A program made the position numbers and the translations under genes. Positions 34,073 to 45,264 of a stretch of DNA of 64,000 nt are shown one piece after another; position 1 is the first letter of the stretch, and each line of letters opens with the position of its first letter. The notes beneath the pieces were generated by a model that was not told the origin of the DNA, did not search any database, and saw only the letters and a program-made list of their open reading frames with translations. The DNA is from Paracoccus sp. Z118 (GTDB lineage: Bacteria > Pseudomonadota > Alphaproteobacteria > Rhodobacterales > Rhodobacteraceae): positions 186,001 to 250,000 of the forward strand of contig NZ_JAHQZU010000004.1 of the NCBI RefSeq assembly GCF_019061185.1, read 5' to 3'.

Positions 34073-35149
34073 TCAGTGCGGGAACGGCCACAGCCGCAGT
34101 TTTTCCTTGGTCAGCCGCCAGAGCTGCGCGAGGCCATGTGGCTCGACGATCAGGAAGAAGACGATCAGCGCGCCGACGATCATCAGCTCGATATGGGCGG
34201 CGAGGTCGGTCGGCCAGCCCATGCCGCCGACCAGCACGTTTTTCAGCAGAACCGGCAGCAGCACCATGAAGGCCGCGCCCGCGAAGCTGCCGAAGACCGA
34301 GCCCAAGCCGCCGATGATCACCATGAACAGGATCAGGAAGGACTTGTTGATCCCGAAGGACTCGGACGCCTCGGCCGCGCCCAGATAGACGGCGAAGAAC
34401 AGCGCCCCGGCGATGCCGATCATGAAGGACGATACCGCGAACGAGGTCAGCTTGGCCGTCAGCGGGTTCACCCCGATGATCTCGGCGGCGATGTCCATGT
34501 CGCGGATCGCCATCCATTTGCGGCCCGACGTGCCGCGCGTCAGGTTGCGCGCGAGCCAGGCGAGGATCACCGCGAAGCCGAGGCAGACGAGATACTTGGC
34601 CGGTGCCGAGGTCGAGGGGCCGGTCACGAGGACGCCGAACACCGTCCGCTCGGGCATCGTGATCTGGCCCGAGGCCGAGTAGTTGTAGAACCACGGCACC
34701 TTGTTGAAGAGCCAGATCAGGAAGAACTGCGCCGCGAGCGTCGAGACGGCGAGGTAGAAGCCCTTGATCCTGAGGCTCGGCAGGCCGAACAGCATCCCGA
34801 CCAGCGCCGTGACCCCGCCTGCCAGAACGACATGGATCAGGATCGACACGTCCGGGAACATGGTCGTAAGCTTGTAGGTGGCGTATGCCCCCACCGCCAT
34901 GAACCCGCCGGTCCCCAGCGAGACCTGCCCGGTATAGCCGACGAGAATGTTCAGCCCCAGCGCCGCGATCGCGTAGATCAGAAACGGCACCAGCACCGAG
35001 GTCGCCCAGTAGTCGGTGATGACGAACGGCACCACCAGAAAGGCGACCGCCAGCAGCGCCCAGTAGGCCGTCCGGTCGAGGCGCAGCGGAAAGGTCTGGC
35101 CGTCCGCCCGGTAGCTGGCCTTGAAGTCGCCGGCTTCACGATAGATCAT
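34073..35149 (-). CDS. Liv-type ABC transporter permease (LivM-like)
   Basis: 358 residues from ATG 35149 (AAGGA at seven bases); a longer reading upstream has no better signal. Eight to ten hydrophobic helices, the family motif LNILVGYTGQVSLGTGGFMAVGAY and the cytoplasmic coupling loop GRKWMAIRDMDIAAEIIGVNP. Forms the membrane channel with the LivH-like protein. 60 bp to the binding-protein gene. Confidence 0.92.
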   Translation of the reverse strand: MIYREAGDFKASYRADGQTFPLRLDRTAYWALLAVAFLVVPFVITDYWATSVLVPFLIYAIAALGLNILVGYTGQVSLGTGGFMAVGAYATYKLTTMFPDVSILIHVVLAGGVTALVGMLFGLPSLRIKGFYLAVSTLAAQFFLIWLFNKVPWFYNYSASGQITMPERTVFGVLVTGPSTSAPAKYLVCLGFAVILAWLARNLTRGTSGRKWMAIRDMDIAAEIIGVNPLTAKLTSFAVSSFMIGIAGALFFAVYLGAAEASESFGINKSFLILFMVIIGGLGSVFGSFAGAAFMVLLPVLLKNVLVGGMGWPTDLAAHIELMIVGALIVFFLIVEPHGLAQLWRLTKEKLRLWPFPH

Positions 35150-35175
35150 TGTGCGGTCCTTTCGTGACGGTCGCA

Positions 35176-35228
35176 CCGGGGGTTTTCCACCCCCGGACCC
35201 CCGAGGATATTTCCGGACAGAAGATCGG
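35176..35228 (-). repeat. Dispersed repeat, copy 3, between livH and livM genes
   Basis: Read on the minus strand: GATCTTCTGTCCGGAAATAT, then CCTCGGGGG and a stem CCGGGGGT / ACCCCCGG with five-base loop (35176-35196). Shares its core with copy 2. It fills most of the 93-bp gap between two permease genes of one operon and could affect relative expression or mRNA decay. Confidence 0.75.
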
Positions 35229-35242
35229 GGCCGGACGCCGGG

Positions 35243-36226
35243 TCACACACGTTCGATGATCCTTTCGCCGAAGAGGCCCTGCGGCCGGAAGACGAGGAAG
35301 ATCAGCGCGAGGACATAGGCGAACCAGGTCTCCGTCGCGCCGCCGATCATCGGGCCGACGAAGAACTCGAACAGCTTCTCGCCCACGCCGATGATGAGCC
35401 CGCCGACGATTGCGCCGGGGATCGAGGTGAAGCCGCCCAGCATCAGCACCGGCAGCGCCTTGAGCGCGATGAGCGACAGCGAGAACTGCACCCCCGACTT
35501 GGTGCCCCACATGATGCCCGCGACCAGCGCCACGAAGCCGGCGATCGACCAGACCATGATCCAGATGAACTGCAGCGAGATGCCCACCGACAGCGCCGCC
35601 TGATGGTCGTCGGCGACGGCCCGCATGGCGCGGCCCTGCTTGGTGAACTGGCTGAAGGCGACCAGCGCGGCCACCAGCGCCGTGGCGACGATCGCGGCCC
35701 AGATATCCAGCCGGTCGATGAAGAAGCCGTAGCCGGTGAGCTGCGCCGTCCAGGCCTCGGCGGTATCCGAGATGCCCTGCGGCAGTCCCACGTCCAGCGT
35801 CTTGACGTCGGCGCCCCACATCACGTCCCCGAAGCCTTCGAGGAAATAGGCAAGCCCGATCGTCGCCATGAAGAGGATGATCGGCTCCTGCCCGACCAGA
35901 TGGCGCAGCACCAGCTTTTCGATGGCGAGCGCCAGGAGCACCATCACCCCCGCGGTCAGCAGGATCGCCAGCACCGATGGCACCGTCCAGCCGAAGCTGT
36001 GCAGGTTGGTGCCGAACATGGCGTTGATGAGATGGGCGAAGGGGATCTGGCCGTTCTGGATGCCCACCAGCGTCAGGGCGGCGAACAGCGCCAGCACGCC
36101 CTGCGAGTAGTTGAAGACGCCCGACGCCTTGAAGATCAGCACGAAGCCGAGCGCGACGAGGGCATACATCACCCCGGTCATCAGCCCGTTCATCACCAGT
36201 TCGGCGACGTAGAGAAGCTGCTCCAT
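35243..36226 (-). CDS. Liv-type ABC transporter permease (LivH-like)
   Basis: 327 residues. N-terminal NGLMTGVMYALVALGFVLIF is the classic LivH opening, then FNYSQGVLALFAAL, coupling loop GRAMRAVADDHQAALSVGI and C-terminal LIFLVFRPQGLFG. Eight predicted helices. Start follows AAGGGG. Partner of the LivM-like protein. Confidence 0.93.
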   Translation of the reverse strand: MEQLLYVAELVMNGLMTGVMYALVALGFVLIFKASGVFNYSQGVLALFAALTLVGIQNGQIPFAHLINAMFGTNLHSFGWTVPSVLAILLTAGVMVLLALAIEKLVLRHLVGQEPIILFMATIGLAYFLEGFGDVMWGADVKTLDVGLPQGISDTAEAWTAQLTGYGFFIDRLDIWAAIVATALVAALVAFSQFTKQGRAMRAVADDHQAALSVGISLQFIWIMVWSIAGFVALVAGIMWGTKSGVQFSLSLIALKALPVLMLGGFTSIPGAIVGGLIIGVGEKLFEFFVGPMIGGATETWFAYVLALIFLVFRPQGLFGERIIERV

Positions 36227-36259
36227 CAGCGGGCGCCCCTTGCAATGAGTTGGTTGGCG

Positions 36260-37084
36260 TCAGTCATGGGCGACCCCCAGATAGGCGTCGATCACCGCCT
36301 GATTGTTGCGCACCTCGTCCGGGGTGCCGTCGCCGATCTTGCGGCCGTAATCCATCACGACCACCCGGTCGCTGAGGTCCATCACCACGCCCATGTCATG
36401 CTCGATCAGGGCGATGGTGGTTCCGAACTCGTCGTTCACGTCGAGGATGAAGCGGGACATGTCTTCCTTCTCCTCGACGTTCATGCCGGCCATCGGCTCG
36501 TCCAGCAGCAGCAGGTTCGGCTCGGCCGCCAGGGCGCGGGCGAGTTCGACGCGCTTCTTGAGCCCGTAGGGCAGGCGGCCGACCGGAGTCTTGCGGATGT
36601 TCTGGATCTCCAGGAAGTCGATGATCTTCTCGACCTTCTCGCGGTGCGCGGTCTCCTCGCGTTCGGCCGCGCCCCGCCAGACCGCCTGTTGCAGCAGGTT
36701 CGATTTCATCATCGTCAGCCGGCCGGTCATGATGTTGTCCAGCACCGACATGCCGTCGAACAGGGCGATGTTCTGGAACGTCCGGGCGATGCCCAGCCGG
36801 GCGACCTGATAGGGGCGCATCTGCCCGCGCCGCTGGCCCCGGAACCAGACCTCGCCTTCCTGCGGGACGTAGAAGCCCGAAATGACGTTCAGCATCGACG
36901 ACTTGCCGGCGCCGTTCGGGCCGATGATGGCGCGGATCTCGCCCTCGCGGATGTCGAAGCTGATGTCCTTGATCGCAGTCACGCCGCCGAAGCGCAGGGT
37001 GATGTTGCGCAGGTCCATCAGCGTGCCGCCGATCTTGCGGCCATCGGCGGTGATGTAACCGGCCGGGTTTTCCATGATCGTCAT
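36260..37084 (-). CDS. Liv-type ABC transporter ATP-binding protein (LivG-like)
   Basis: 274 residues. Walker A GPNGAGKS (55-62), the LivG-type signature LPYGLKKRVELARALA in place of LSGGQ, Walker B LLLDEPMAG, and His switch ALIEHDMGVVM. FQNIALFDGMSVLDNIMTGR is the usual Q-loop region. The start overlaps the stop of the acyl-CoA ligase gene (ATGA), so ligase and ATPase are translationally coupled. Confidence 0.93.
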   Translation of the reverse strand: MTIMENPAGYITADGRKIGGTLMDLRNITLRFGGVTAIKDISFDIREGEIRAIIGPNGAGKSSMLNVISGFYVPQEGEVWFRGQRRGQMRPYQVARLGIARTFQNIALFDGMSVLDNIMTGRLTMMKSNLLQQAVWRGAAEREETAHREKVEKIIDFLEIQNIRKTPVGRLPYGLKKRVELARALAAEPNLLLLDEPMAGMNVEEKEDMSRFILDVNDEFGTTIALIEHDMGVVMDLSDRVVVMDYGRKIGDGTPDEVRNNQAVIDAYLGVAHD

Positions 37085-39078
37085 TCGGCGGCCACCTTGT
37101 GCAGCGGGGTCGGGTCCTTCGCGGAACCGGCCGGGGTGAAGACTCGCGCATCCTCGATCCGCACGGTGGCCTTCAGCCTGCCCTTGCGGCCGTCCTCATA
37201 GGTGACCTCGGTTTCGGTGTAGATGCTGTCCTTCCCGTCATAGAGCGCGGCGATCAGGTCGGCGTATTTCTCGCCGATCACCCCGCGCTTGATCTTGCGG
37301 GTGCGCGTCATCTCGCCATCGTCGGCGTCGAGTTCCTTGTGCAGCACGAGGAAGCGGCGCACCTGGCAGCCGGACAGCAGCGGGTCGCGCGCGACCGAGG
37401 CGTTCACCTCCTCCACATGGGCCCTGATGGTTTCATAGACCTGCGGGTGGCCGGCGAGTTCCTGATAGGACGCATAGGCGATGTTGTTGCGCTCGGCCCA
37501 GTTGCCCACCGCCGTCAGGTCGATGTTGATCAGCGCGGTGCAGTAATCGCGGTCGTTGCCGATCACCACCGCCTCGAGGATGTTGGGATAGAACTTCAGC
37601 TTGTTCTCGACATACTTCGGCGCGAACATCGTCCCGTCGGCCATCCGGCCCACGTCCTTGACGCGATCGATGATCCGCAGATGCCCGGTGCTTTCCTCGA
37701 AGAAGCCGGCGTCCCCGGTGGCGACCCAGCCTTGCGGGTCTTTGGTCGAGGCCGTGCTTTCGGCGTTCTTGTAGTATTCGACGAAGGTGCCGGGGCTGCG
37801 GTAGAATACCTCGCCATTGTCGGCGATGCGGACCTCGACCCCCGGCGTGGGCACGCCGACGGTATCGGACTGCACCTGCCCGTCCGGCTGCTGGGTGATG
37901 AAGACCGACGCCTCGGTCTGGCCGTAGAGCTGCTTCAGGTTGATCCCGAGACTGCGGTAGAAATCGAAGATCTCGGGCCCGATCGCCTCACCTGCGGTGT
38001 AGCCGACGCGGATGCGGGAAAAGCCCAGCGTGTTCTTGAGCGGGCCATAGACGAACAGCTTGCCGAGCTTATAGCGCAGCCGGTCCAGCGCCCCCACGGG
38101 CTGGCCGTCCAGCAGGGCCGGGCCGATGCGGCGGGCAAGCGCCATGTAGTGGTCGAACAGCCATTTCTTGAACCGGCCGGCATCCTCCATGCGGATCATC
38201 ACGCTGGTCAGCTGGCCCTCGAATACGCGCGGCGGGGCGAAGAAATAGGTCGGCCCGATCTCGCGCAGGTCGGTCATCATCGTGTCGGGGCTTTCCGGGC
38301 AGTTCACGCAGAACCCGGTCCAGCAGGCCTGCCCGATCGAGAAGATGAAGTCCCCGACCCAGGCCATCGGCAGATAGGCGAGCACGTCCTCGTTCGGCTT
38401 CAGCCCGTCGAAGGCCGAGGAGTTGCGCGCCGTCTCGATGATGTTGCGGTTGGACAGCACCACGCCCTTGGGCTTGCCGGTGGTGCCCGAGGTATACAGC
38501 ATCACGCAGGTGCTGTCGTAATCCAGTTCGGCGATCCGGGCGTCCAGTTCCGCGTCCAGCCGCTGATGGGCGGCGCGGCCTTCGGCCTGCACGTCGCTGA
38601 GCCAGTTCATGCGGGTATGGTCGTATTTCCGCATCCCGCGCCTGTCGGTGTAGATGATCTGCTCGACCGAGGTGTCCGCTTCCTCGGCCTCGATGATCTT
38701 GTCCACCTGCTCCTGATCGCCGCAGACGACGAAGCGGGCGCCGGAATGGCCGAGCACATAGGCCATCTCGACCGCGACGGCGTCCTGATAGAGCGGCACG
38801 GGAATCGCGCCGCACATCTGCGCGGCGATGATCGACCAGTAATGCGCTGGCCGGTTGCGGCCGACGACTGCGACATGATCGCCGCGTTTCAGTCCGAGCG
38901 CGAGGAATCCCAGCGCGAGGTCGCGGATTTCTCGCTGCGCCTCGGCCCAGGTCCAGCTTTGCCAGATCCCGAACTCCTTTTCGCGGTAAGCGGGGCGGCC
39001 TGCGTAGGTCGCGGCATTCCGCGCGATGAGCGCGGGAATGGACCGCAGGCCCGCCTCGGGCTGCGCGTTGATCTGCAT
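37081..39078 (-). CDS. Long-chain-type acyl-CoA synthetase (AMP-binding), first gene of transport operon
   Basis: 665 residues. Start 39078 chosen for its GGAGG six bases upstream; 28 earlier codons lack one. P-loop YTSGTTGKPKG (195-205), AYLPMAWVGDF, LYGQTEASVFIT, TGDAGFF and the C-terminal KIKRGVI. It belongs to the large FadD15/ACSL-like subgroup with the extended linker domain rather than E. coli FadD. It would convert an imported acid to its CoA ester. First gene of the minus-strand operon; divergent from the histidine kinase gene with 154 bp between. Confidence 0.88.
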   Translation of the reverse strand: MQINAQPEAGLRSIPALIARNAATYAGRPAYREKEFGIWQSWTWAEAQREIRDLALGFLALGLKRGDHVAVVGRNRPAHYWSIIAAQMCGAIPVPLYQDAVAVEMAYVLGHSGARFVVCGDQEQVDKIIEAEEADTSVEQIIYTDRRGMRKYDHTRMNWLSDVQAEGRAAHQRLDAELDARIAELDYDSTCVMLYTSGTTGKPKGVVLSNRNIIETARNSSAFDGLKPNEDVLAYLPMAWVGDFIFSIGQACWTGFCVNCPESPDTMMTDLREIGPTYFFAPPRVFEGQLTSVMIRMEDAGRFKKWLFDHYMALARRIGPALLDGQPVGALDRLRYKLGKLFVYGPLKNTLGFSRIRVGYTAGEAIGPEIFDFYRSLGINLKQLYGQTEASVFITQQPDGQVQSDTVGVPTPGVEVRIADNGEVFYRSPGTFVEYYKNAESTASTKDPQGWVATGDAGFFEESTGHLRIIDRVKDVGRMADGTMFAPKYVENKLKFYPNILEAVVIGNDRDYCTALINIDLTAVGNWAERNNIAYASYQELAGHPQVYETIRAHVEEVNASVARDPLLSGCQVRRFLVLHKELDADDGEMTRTRKIKRGVIGEKYADLIAALYDGKDSIYTETEVTYEDGRKGRLKATVRIEDARVFTPAGSAKDPTPLHKVAAE

Positions 39079-39232
39079 CTGTCCTCCCTCAGACGTGCCA
39101 CGGGGCGACGTCACGAACCATCCGGGCTCCTCTTCCCTTCCGGTTCCTGCCTGCACCATCATGCGTGATCCTTGCGTGAGTTTTGCCCGAATCCTACAAA
39201 TTGTTGCAGCGCGAGGGGGCGGCAGGTTGGAG

Positions 39233-41104
39233 ATGACGCAGGATCACAGCGAACTGACGCAGTCGGGGCTCAACCTGATCGCGCAGGCGATCTCGATCTT
39301 CGATGCCGATCTGCGGCTGGCGGTGTGCAACCGGCCCTATCAGCAGATGTTCGATCTGCCCGACCGGCTGACCCGATTCGGCACCCGGTTCGAGGATACG
39401 ATCGACTATCTGGTGCGCCGCGGCGAATATGGCGAGGTCGCCAGCATCGAAGAGGCGGTGCGGGTCCGGGTGGATCAGGCGCGGACCTTCCAGCCGCATT
39501 ACATCGAGCGGACGCGGCCGAACGGCATGGTCGTCTCGGTCGAGGGGGCGCCGCTGAGTCAGGGCGGCTGGGTCGCGGTCTATACCGACATCACCGGAAT
39601 CCGGCGGCAGGAAACGCTGCTGCGCGCCCGGTCGGAGGAGCTGTCCGAGCAGTTGCTGGCCCATGCCGAGCGGCTGTCGGCGGCGAACCGGGCGCTCGCC
39701 GCCTCGAACGCGGCCCTGCGGGAGGCCAAGCGGATCGTCACCGAATCCGAGGCGCGGACCCGGCAGGTGACGGAGATGGTGCCCGCCCATATCGCCCATG
39801 TGGACCGGGATTACCGCTATACCTTCTCCAACAACCAGCTTGGCGCGGTGTTCCCCGGCGCCGGGACGGCGGGGGGGATCGTTGGCCGCGCCGCGCCCGA
39901 TCTGCTGGGAGAGGAGACGTTTTCCCGCATCCGCCCGCATCTGGACTGCGCGCTTGCCGGGCAGCCGCAGGTGTTCGAGATGACGCACCCGCCGACCGGG
40001 CGGCGCATCCGCATCGCCTTCAACCCCGACCGCGCGGGGGGCGGCGCCTATGTCCTGTCAACGGATGTCACGGCCGAGGTCGAGGCGCGCGAGGCACTGA
40101 CCCACACGGCCCGCCGCGCGGTGGCGGCGCAGATGACCTCGGGCCTCGCGCATGACTTCGGCAACCTGATGACGATCATCCTCGGGCTCCAGGGGCGGCT
40201 GGCGAAATCCGACTTGGCCCCCGCCGCCGCGGCTGACGTGCAGGCGACGCGGGCGGCAGCGGAGCGGGGCGCGGCGCTGCTGAACCGGATTGCGACGATC
40301 ACCGGCCCGCGTTCGCTGACGCCGCAGGCAGTGGACCTGCCGGAGCTTCTGGGCGGGCTGGCGGCGATGGCGCGCCCCTCTCTGGGTCCGGGGGTGGAGC
40401 TTGCCCTTGCCTGCGACCTGCCGCCGGGGCCGCTGCTGCTGGACCCCGGCTCGCTTCAGGATTCGCTGCTGAACCTGCTGCTGAACGCGCATGAGGCGAT
40501 GGCGGGGCAGGGCCAAATCGACCTGACCGCGCGGGCGGCGGGCGACTGGATCGAGATCACCGTGAGGGATAGCGGGCCCGGCTTCAACGGGACCACGCTG
40601 AAGCGGGCGACCGAGCCGTTTTTCACCACCAAGGCCGGGCAGGGCTGGGGGCTGGGGCTGCCGATGGTCTATGACCAGACCAAGCTTGCCGGCGGCACGC
40701 TGCGGCTGGAGAACGCGCCCGGACGGGGCGCGCGGGTCCGCATCCGCCTGCCGCGGCGCCCGGCCACGCCGCGCATGACGCTGCTGGTGGACGATGACGA
40801 CCGGGTGCGGGAAAGCGTGCGCGAGATGCTGACGGCGCTCGGCCACGCGGTGATCGAGGCCGGATCGCTGGCCGAGGCGCGGGCGCTGACCGATCTGCCG
40901 GGGCTGTCGCTGATTCTGTCGGACCTGCAACTGGGCGACGGGCGCGGCGCCGATCTGGCTGGCACCGGCCTGCCGCTGCTGCTGATGACGGCGCTGCCGC
41001 CGGACGATCCCGACCGGGCGGGGCTTGCCGCGCCGGTCCTGACCAAACCCTTCCTCGCGGCCGAGCTTGCCGCCCAGCTTGAAAGGCTGCCGGTTGACGA
41101 GTGA
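39233..41104 (+). CDS. PAS-domain hybrid histidine kinase
   Basis: 623 residues, start ATG 39233. No transmembrane helix, so a cytoplasmic sensor. PAS_7-type domain (about 12-125: FDADLRLAVCNRPYQQMFDLP), coiled coil 126-178, second PAS (185-285), HisKA with His307 (SGLAHDFGNLMTI), HATPase with NAHEA, DSGPGF and GWGLGLPMV, then a receiver domain with Asp564 (ILSDLQLG). The divergent location suggests control of the transporter-ligase operon. Overlaps the response regulator gene by 11 bases. Confidence 0.9.
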   Translation: MTQDHSELTQSGLNLIAQAISIFDADLRLAVCNRPYQQMFDLPDRLTRFGTRFEDTIDYLVRRGEYGEVASIEEAVRVRVDQARTFQPHYIERTRPNGMVVSVEGAPLSQGGWVAVYTDITGIRRQETLLRARSEELSEQLLAHAERLSAANRALAASNAALREAKRIVTESEARTRQVTEMVPAHIAHVDRDYRYTFSNNQLGAVFPGAGTAGGIVGRAAPDLLGEETFSRIRPHLDCALAGQPQVFEMTHPPTGRRIRIAFNPDRAGGGAYVLSTDVTAEVEAREALTHTARRAVAAQMTSGLAHDFGNLMTIILGLQGRLAKSDLAPAAAADVQATRAAAERGAALLNRIATITGPRSLTPQAVDLPELLGGLAAMARPSLGPGVELALACDLPPGPLLLDPGSLQDSLLNLLLNAHEAMAGQGQIDLTARAAGDWIEITVRDSGPGFNGTTLKRATEPFFTTKAGQGWGLGLPMVYDQTKLAGGTLRLENAPGRGARVRIRLPRRPATPRMTLLVDDDDRVRESVREMLTALGHAVIEAGSLAEARALTDLPGLSLILSDLQLGDGRGADLAGTGLPLLLMTALPPDDPDRAGLAAPVLTKPFLAAELAAQLERLPVDE

Positions 41105-41807
41105 CGCCCCCCTGATCGCGATTCTGGACGACGAGCCCGAAATCCGCCGCCTTCTCGCCTCGGCGCTGGAGGATGCGGGCTTCCGCACCGCAAGCTTTGC
41201 CCGCGCGACGGAATTCGAGGCGGCGCTTCGGCGGATGACCCCCGACGCCTGCCTGATCGATCTGGGCCTGCCCGACCGCGACGGGTTGGCGCTGGTCCAC
41301 CGGCTGGCGACCCAGTCGGGCACGGCGATCATCATCATCTCGGGCCGGGCCCAGGTGCAGGACCGGGTGACGGGGCTGGAACTCGGCGCCGACGACTACG
41401 TGACCAAGCCCTTCGACCCGGCCGAGGTGGTGGCCCGCATCCGCGCCCGCCTCCGCAAGCCCGCGCGCGAGGCCGTCCGCACCGAAAGCCAGAGAGCCCG
41501 TTTTTCCGGCTGGACCGCCGATTTCGACCGCTACACCGTGACATCTCCGGACGGCGGCGAAGCGCCGCTGAGCCATGCGGAATCGGAAATGCTGCGCATG
41601 TTCCTGGACAGCCCGCGCCGGCTCGTCACCCGCGCGCAGATGCTGGAGCAGCTGGGCGGCACGGCGGGCGACAGCTTCGACCGGGCGATGGACGTGCGTG
41701 TCTCGCGCCTGCGGACCAAACTGGGCGAGGACACGAAGAACCCGCGCCTCATCAAGACGATCTACGGCGCGGGCTATATCTTCCTGTCCGAGGTGGAATG
41801 GGGCTGA
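41094..41807 (+). CDS. OmpR-family response regulator
   Basis: 237 residues from a TTG at 41094 (AAAGG upstream) inside the kinase gene; no ATG lies close enough to give a receiver domain with an intact start. Receiver: acidic pair Asp12/Asp13, phospho-acceptor Asp56 (CLIDLGLP), Lys in YVTKPFD. C-terminal winged helix (GEAPLSHAESEMLRMFLDSP, VRVSRLRTKLGED, LIKTIYGAGYIFL). Receives phosphate from the hybrid kinase, directly or through its receiver. Targets are probably the divergent operon and perhaps the ligase gene that follows. Confidence 0.88.
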   Translation: MTSDAPLIAILDDEPEIRRLLASALEDAGFRTASFARATEFEAALRRMTPDACLIDLGLPDRDGLALVHRLATQSGTAIIIISGRAQVQDRVTGLELGADDYVTKPFDPAEVVARIRARLRKPAREAVRTESQRARFSGWTADFDRYTVTSPDGGEAPLSHAESEMLRMFLDSPRRLVTRAQMLEQLGGTAGDSFDRAMDVRVSRLRTKLGEDTKNPRLIKTIYGAGYIFLSEVEWG

Positions 41808-41896
41808 CGCCGCGTTCCCGCCCGTGCGCGGCAGGCGGGGATATTGCGGCCCGGCCGGGCAGGCGCGAAGATGCCGCGATAAACAGGAGGCATGCC

Positions 41897-43564
<1,668 letters not shown>

Positions 43565-43577
43565 GCGTCCCGCAATG

Positions 43578-43605
43578 AAAAAGGGGCGCCGCGCGGCGCC
43601 CCTTT
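43578..43605. terminator. Bidirectional hairpin terminator
   Basis: Perfect 11-bp stem AAAGGGGCGCC / GGCGCCCCTTT with a GCGC loop, flanked by A-rich and T-rich ends, between the acyl-CoA ligase and the convergent aldehyde dehydrogenase. Confidence 0.85.
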
Positions 43606-43624
43606 GAGGTTCGATGCGGCAGAA

Positions 43625-45088
43625 TCAGGCGTCCTGCTCGACCTCCGTGTCCCAGCCCGAGATCTGCTTGGAGTCCATGAACTCCTCCAGCCCCCAGACT
43701 CCGCCCTCGCGGGCGCGGCCGGACGCCTTGACGCCGCCGAAGGCCGAGCCGCGGCCGCGGCCCATGCCGTTGGTTTCGACCATCCCCGCCCGCAGCTGCC
43801 GGGCAAGCCGGTTGCGGCGGGCGCCGTCCTGCGTCTGGACGTAGTTGGTCAGGCCGTAGATCGTGTCGTTGGCGATCTCCACGGCCTCTTCCTCGCTGTC
43901 AAAGGGCATGATCGACAGCACCGGGCCGAAGATCTCCTGCCGGGCGATGGTCATGTCGTTGGTGACGTCTGCGAACACCGTCGGGCGCACGAAATAGCCG
44001 CGATTCACGCCTTCGGGCAGGCCGGGGCCGCCGGCGACCAGACGGGCGCCCTCGTCGATGCCCTTCTGGATCAGGTCCTGGATCTTCTCCCACTGCTGCT
44101 TGCTGACGACCGGGCCGATATGGGGGCCTTCGTCATGGGCGCTGCCGACCTTCGTCTGTTCGGCGACCTTCTTCGCGGTCTCGATCGCCTGTTCGTAGAA
44201 CGGGCGTTCGACCAGCATCCGGGTCGGCGCGTTGCAGGACTGGCCGGAGTTGTGGAACACGTGCCGCGTCCCGCGCGTCACCGCCTTTTCGTCGGCATCG
44301 GCGAAGACGATGTTCGCGCCCTTGCCGCCCAGCTCCAGCGCGACCTTCTTCACGGTGTCGGCGGCGGCCTTGGTGATGGCGATTCCGGCGCGGGTCGAGC
44401 CGGTGAACGAGATCATGTCCACGTCCGGGTGCGTCGAAAGCTGCGTGCCGACCCCGGTGCCGTCGCCGTTCACGAGGTTGAAGACGCCCTTCGGCAGCCC
44501 GGCCTCGTCCAACACCTCGGCGAAGACCATCGAGGAGATCGGCGCGATCTCGGACGGCTTCAGCACGACCGTGTTGCCGGCGAGGATTGCGGGGATCACC
44601 TTCAGCGTGACCTGATTCATCGGCCAGTTCCACGGCGTGATGAGGCCGACGACGCCGATCGGCTCCCACGCGACCATGCTGCCGGGGGCGTGATCGCCCA
44701 GCGGGCGCATGAACTCGAAATCGCGGAAGGCGGTGATGAACGTCTCGATGTGATACGAGCCGGCACCCGCCTGATCGGTCCGCGCCATGGCGGTCGGCGC
44801 GCCCATCTCGGAGGTCATGGCGTCGCCGATGTCGTTGCTGCGCTTCTTGTAGATCTCGAGGATCTTCTCGACATGGGCCAGCCGTTCGGCCGGAGGGGTG
44901 GCGGACCAGGACGGGAAAGCGGCCTTGGCGGCCGCGACGGCCCGGTCGGTGTCGGCCTGCGCGCCCAGCGAGATGACGGCGAAGGGCTCTTCGGTCGAGG
45001 GGTCGATCACGTCCAGATCGTTCGCCTTCGCCGGCTCGACCCAGGCGCCGTCAATGTAGAATTTGCGGTAATCGGCCAGTTCAGGCAT
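43625..45088 (-). CDS. Aldehyde dehydrogenase family protein
   Basis: 487 residues, from ATG 45088 with GAGGAG nine bases upstream. NAD(P) aldehyde dehydrogenase: ITPWNWPMNQ, VLKPSE, FTGSTRAG, catalytic Glu in LELGGKGAN, catalytic Cys in NSGQSCNAPTR, and QEIFGPVLSI. Close to the betaine-aldehyde / broad-range subgroup. Substrate not assignable; it might oxidise aldehydes from the neighbouring acid pathway (speculative). Divergent from the peroxiredoxin gene, 176 bp apart. Confidence 0.93.
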   Translation of the reverse strand: MPELADYRKFYIDGAWVEPAKANDLDVIDPSTEEPFAVISLGAQADTDRAVAAAKAAFPSWSATPPAERLAHVEKILEIYKKRSNDIGDAMTSEMGAPTAMARTDQAGAGSYHIETFITAFRDFEFMRPLGDHAPGSMVAWEPIGVVGLITPWNWPMNQVTLKVIPAILAGNTVVLKPSEIAPISSMVFAEVLDEAGLPKGVFNLVNGDGTGVGTQLSTHPDVDMISFTGSTRAGIAITKAAADTVKKVALELGGKGANIVFADADEKAVTRGTRHVFHNSGQSCNAPTRMLVERPFYEQAIETAKKVAEQTKVGSAHDEGPHIGPVVSKQQWEKIQDLIQKGIDEGARLVAGGPGLPEGVNRGYFVRPTVFADVTNDMTIARQEIFGPVLSIMPFDSEEEAVEIANDTIYGLTNYVQTQDGARRNRLARQLRAGMVETNGMGRGRGSAFGGVKASGRAREGGVWGLEEFMDSKQISGWDTEVEQDA

Positions 45089-45264
45089 GTCGCAACGCTC
45101 CTCACTTGCGGGTTTGCCGGAGCCTGTCACTGCGGTGGCGTGGGCGCAAGGGCGGGCGCGTCGGCGATCTGGCGTGCGGAACCGGCAGAAACATGACGCA
45201 GCCGGGGGTTCCAAAAGGACGGCGCGAGAGTATCCTTCCCGCGCCCGAGCAACAGGAGCTTCAG

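Noticed and set aside
32729-37084. Naming the ABC genes livFGHMK as branched-chain amino acid importer
   Set aside because: Family membership is clear, but the ligase neighbours argue against an amino acid substrate, so no symbols were given.
39079-39162. 28-residue N-terminal extension of the acyl-CoA synthetase
   Set aside because: The ATG at 39078 has GGAGG at ideal spacing; the extension has none and is not family-like.
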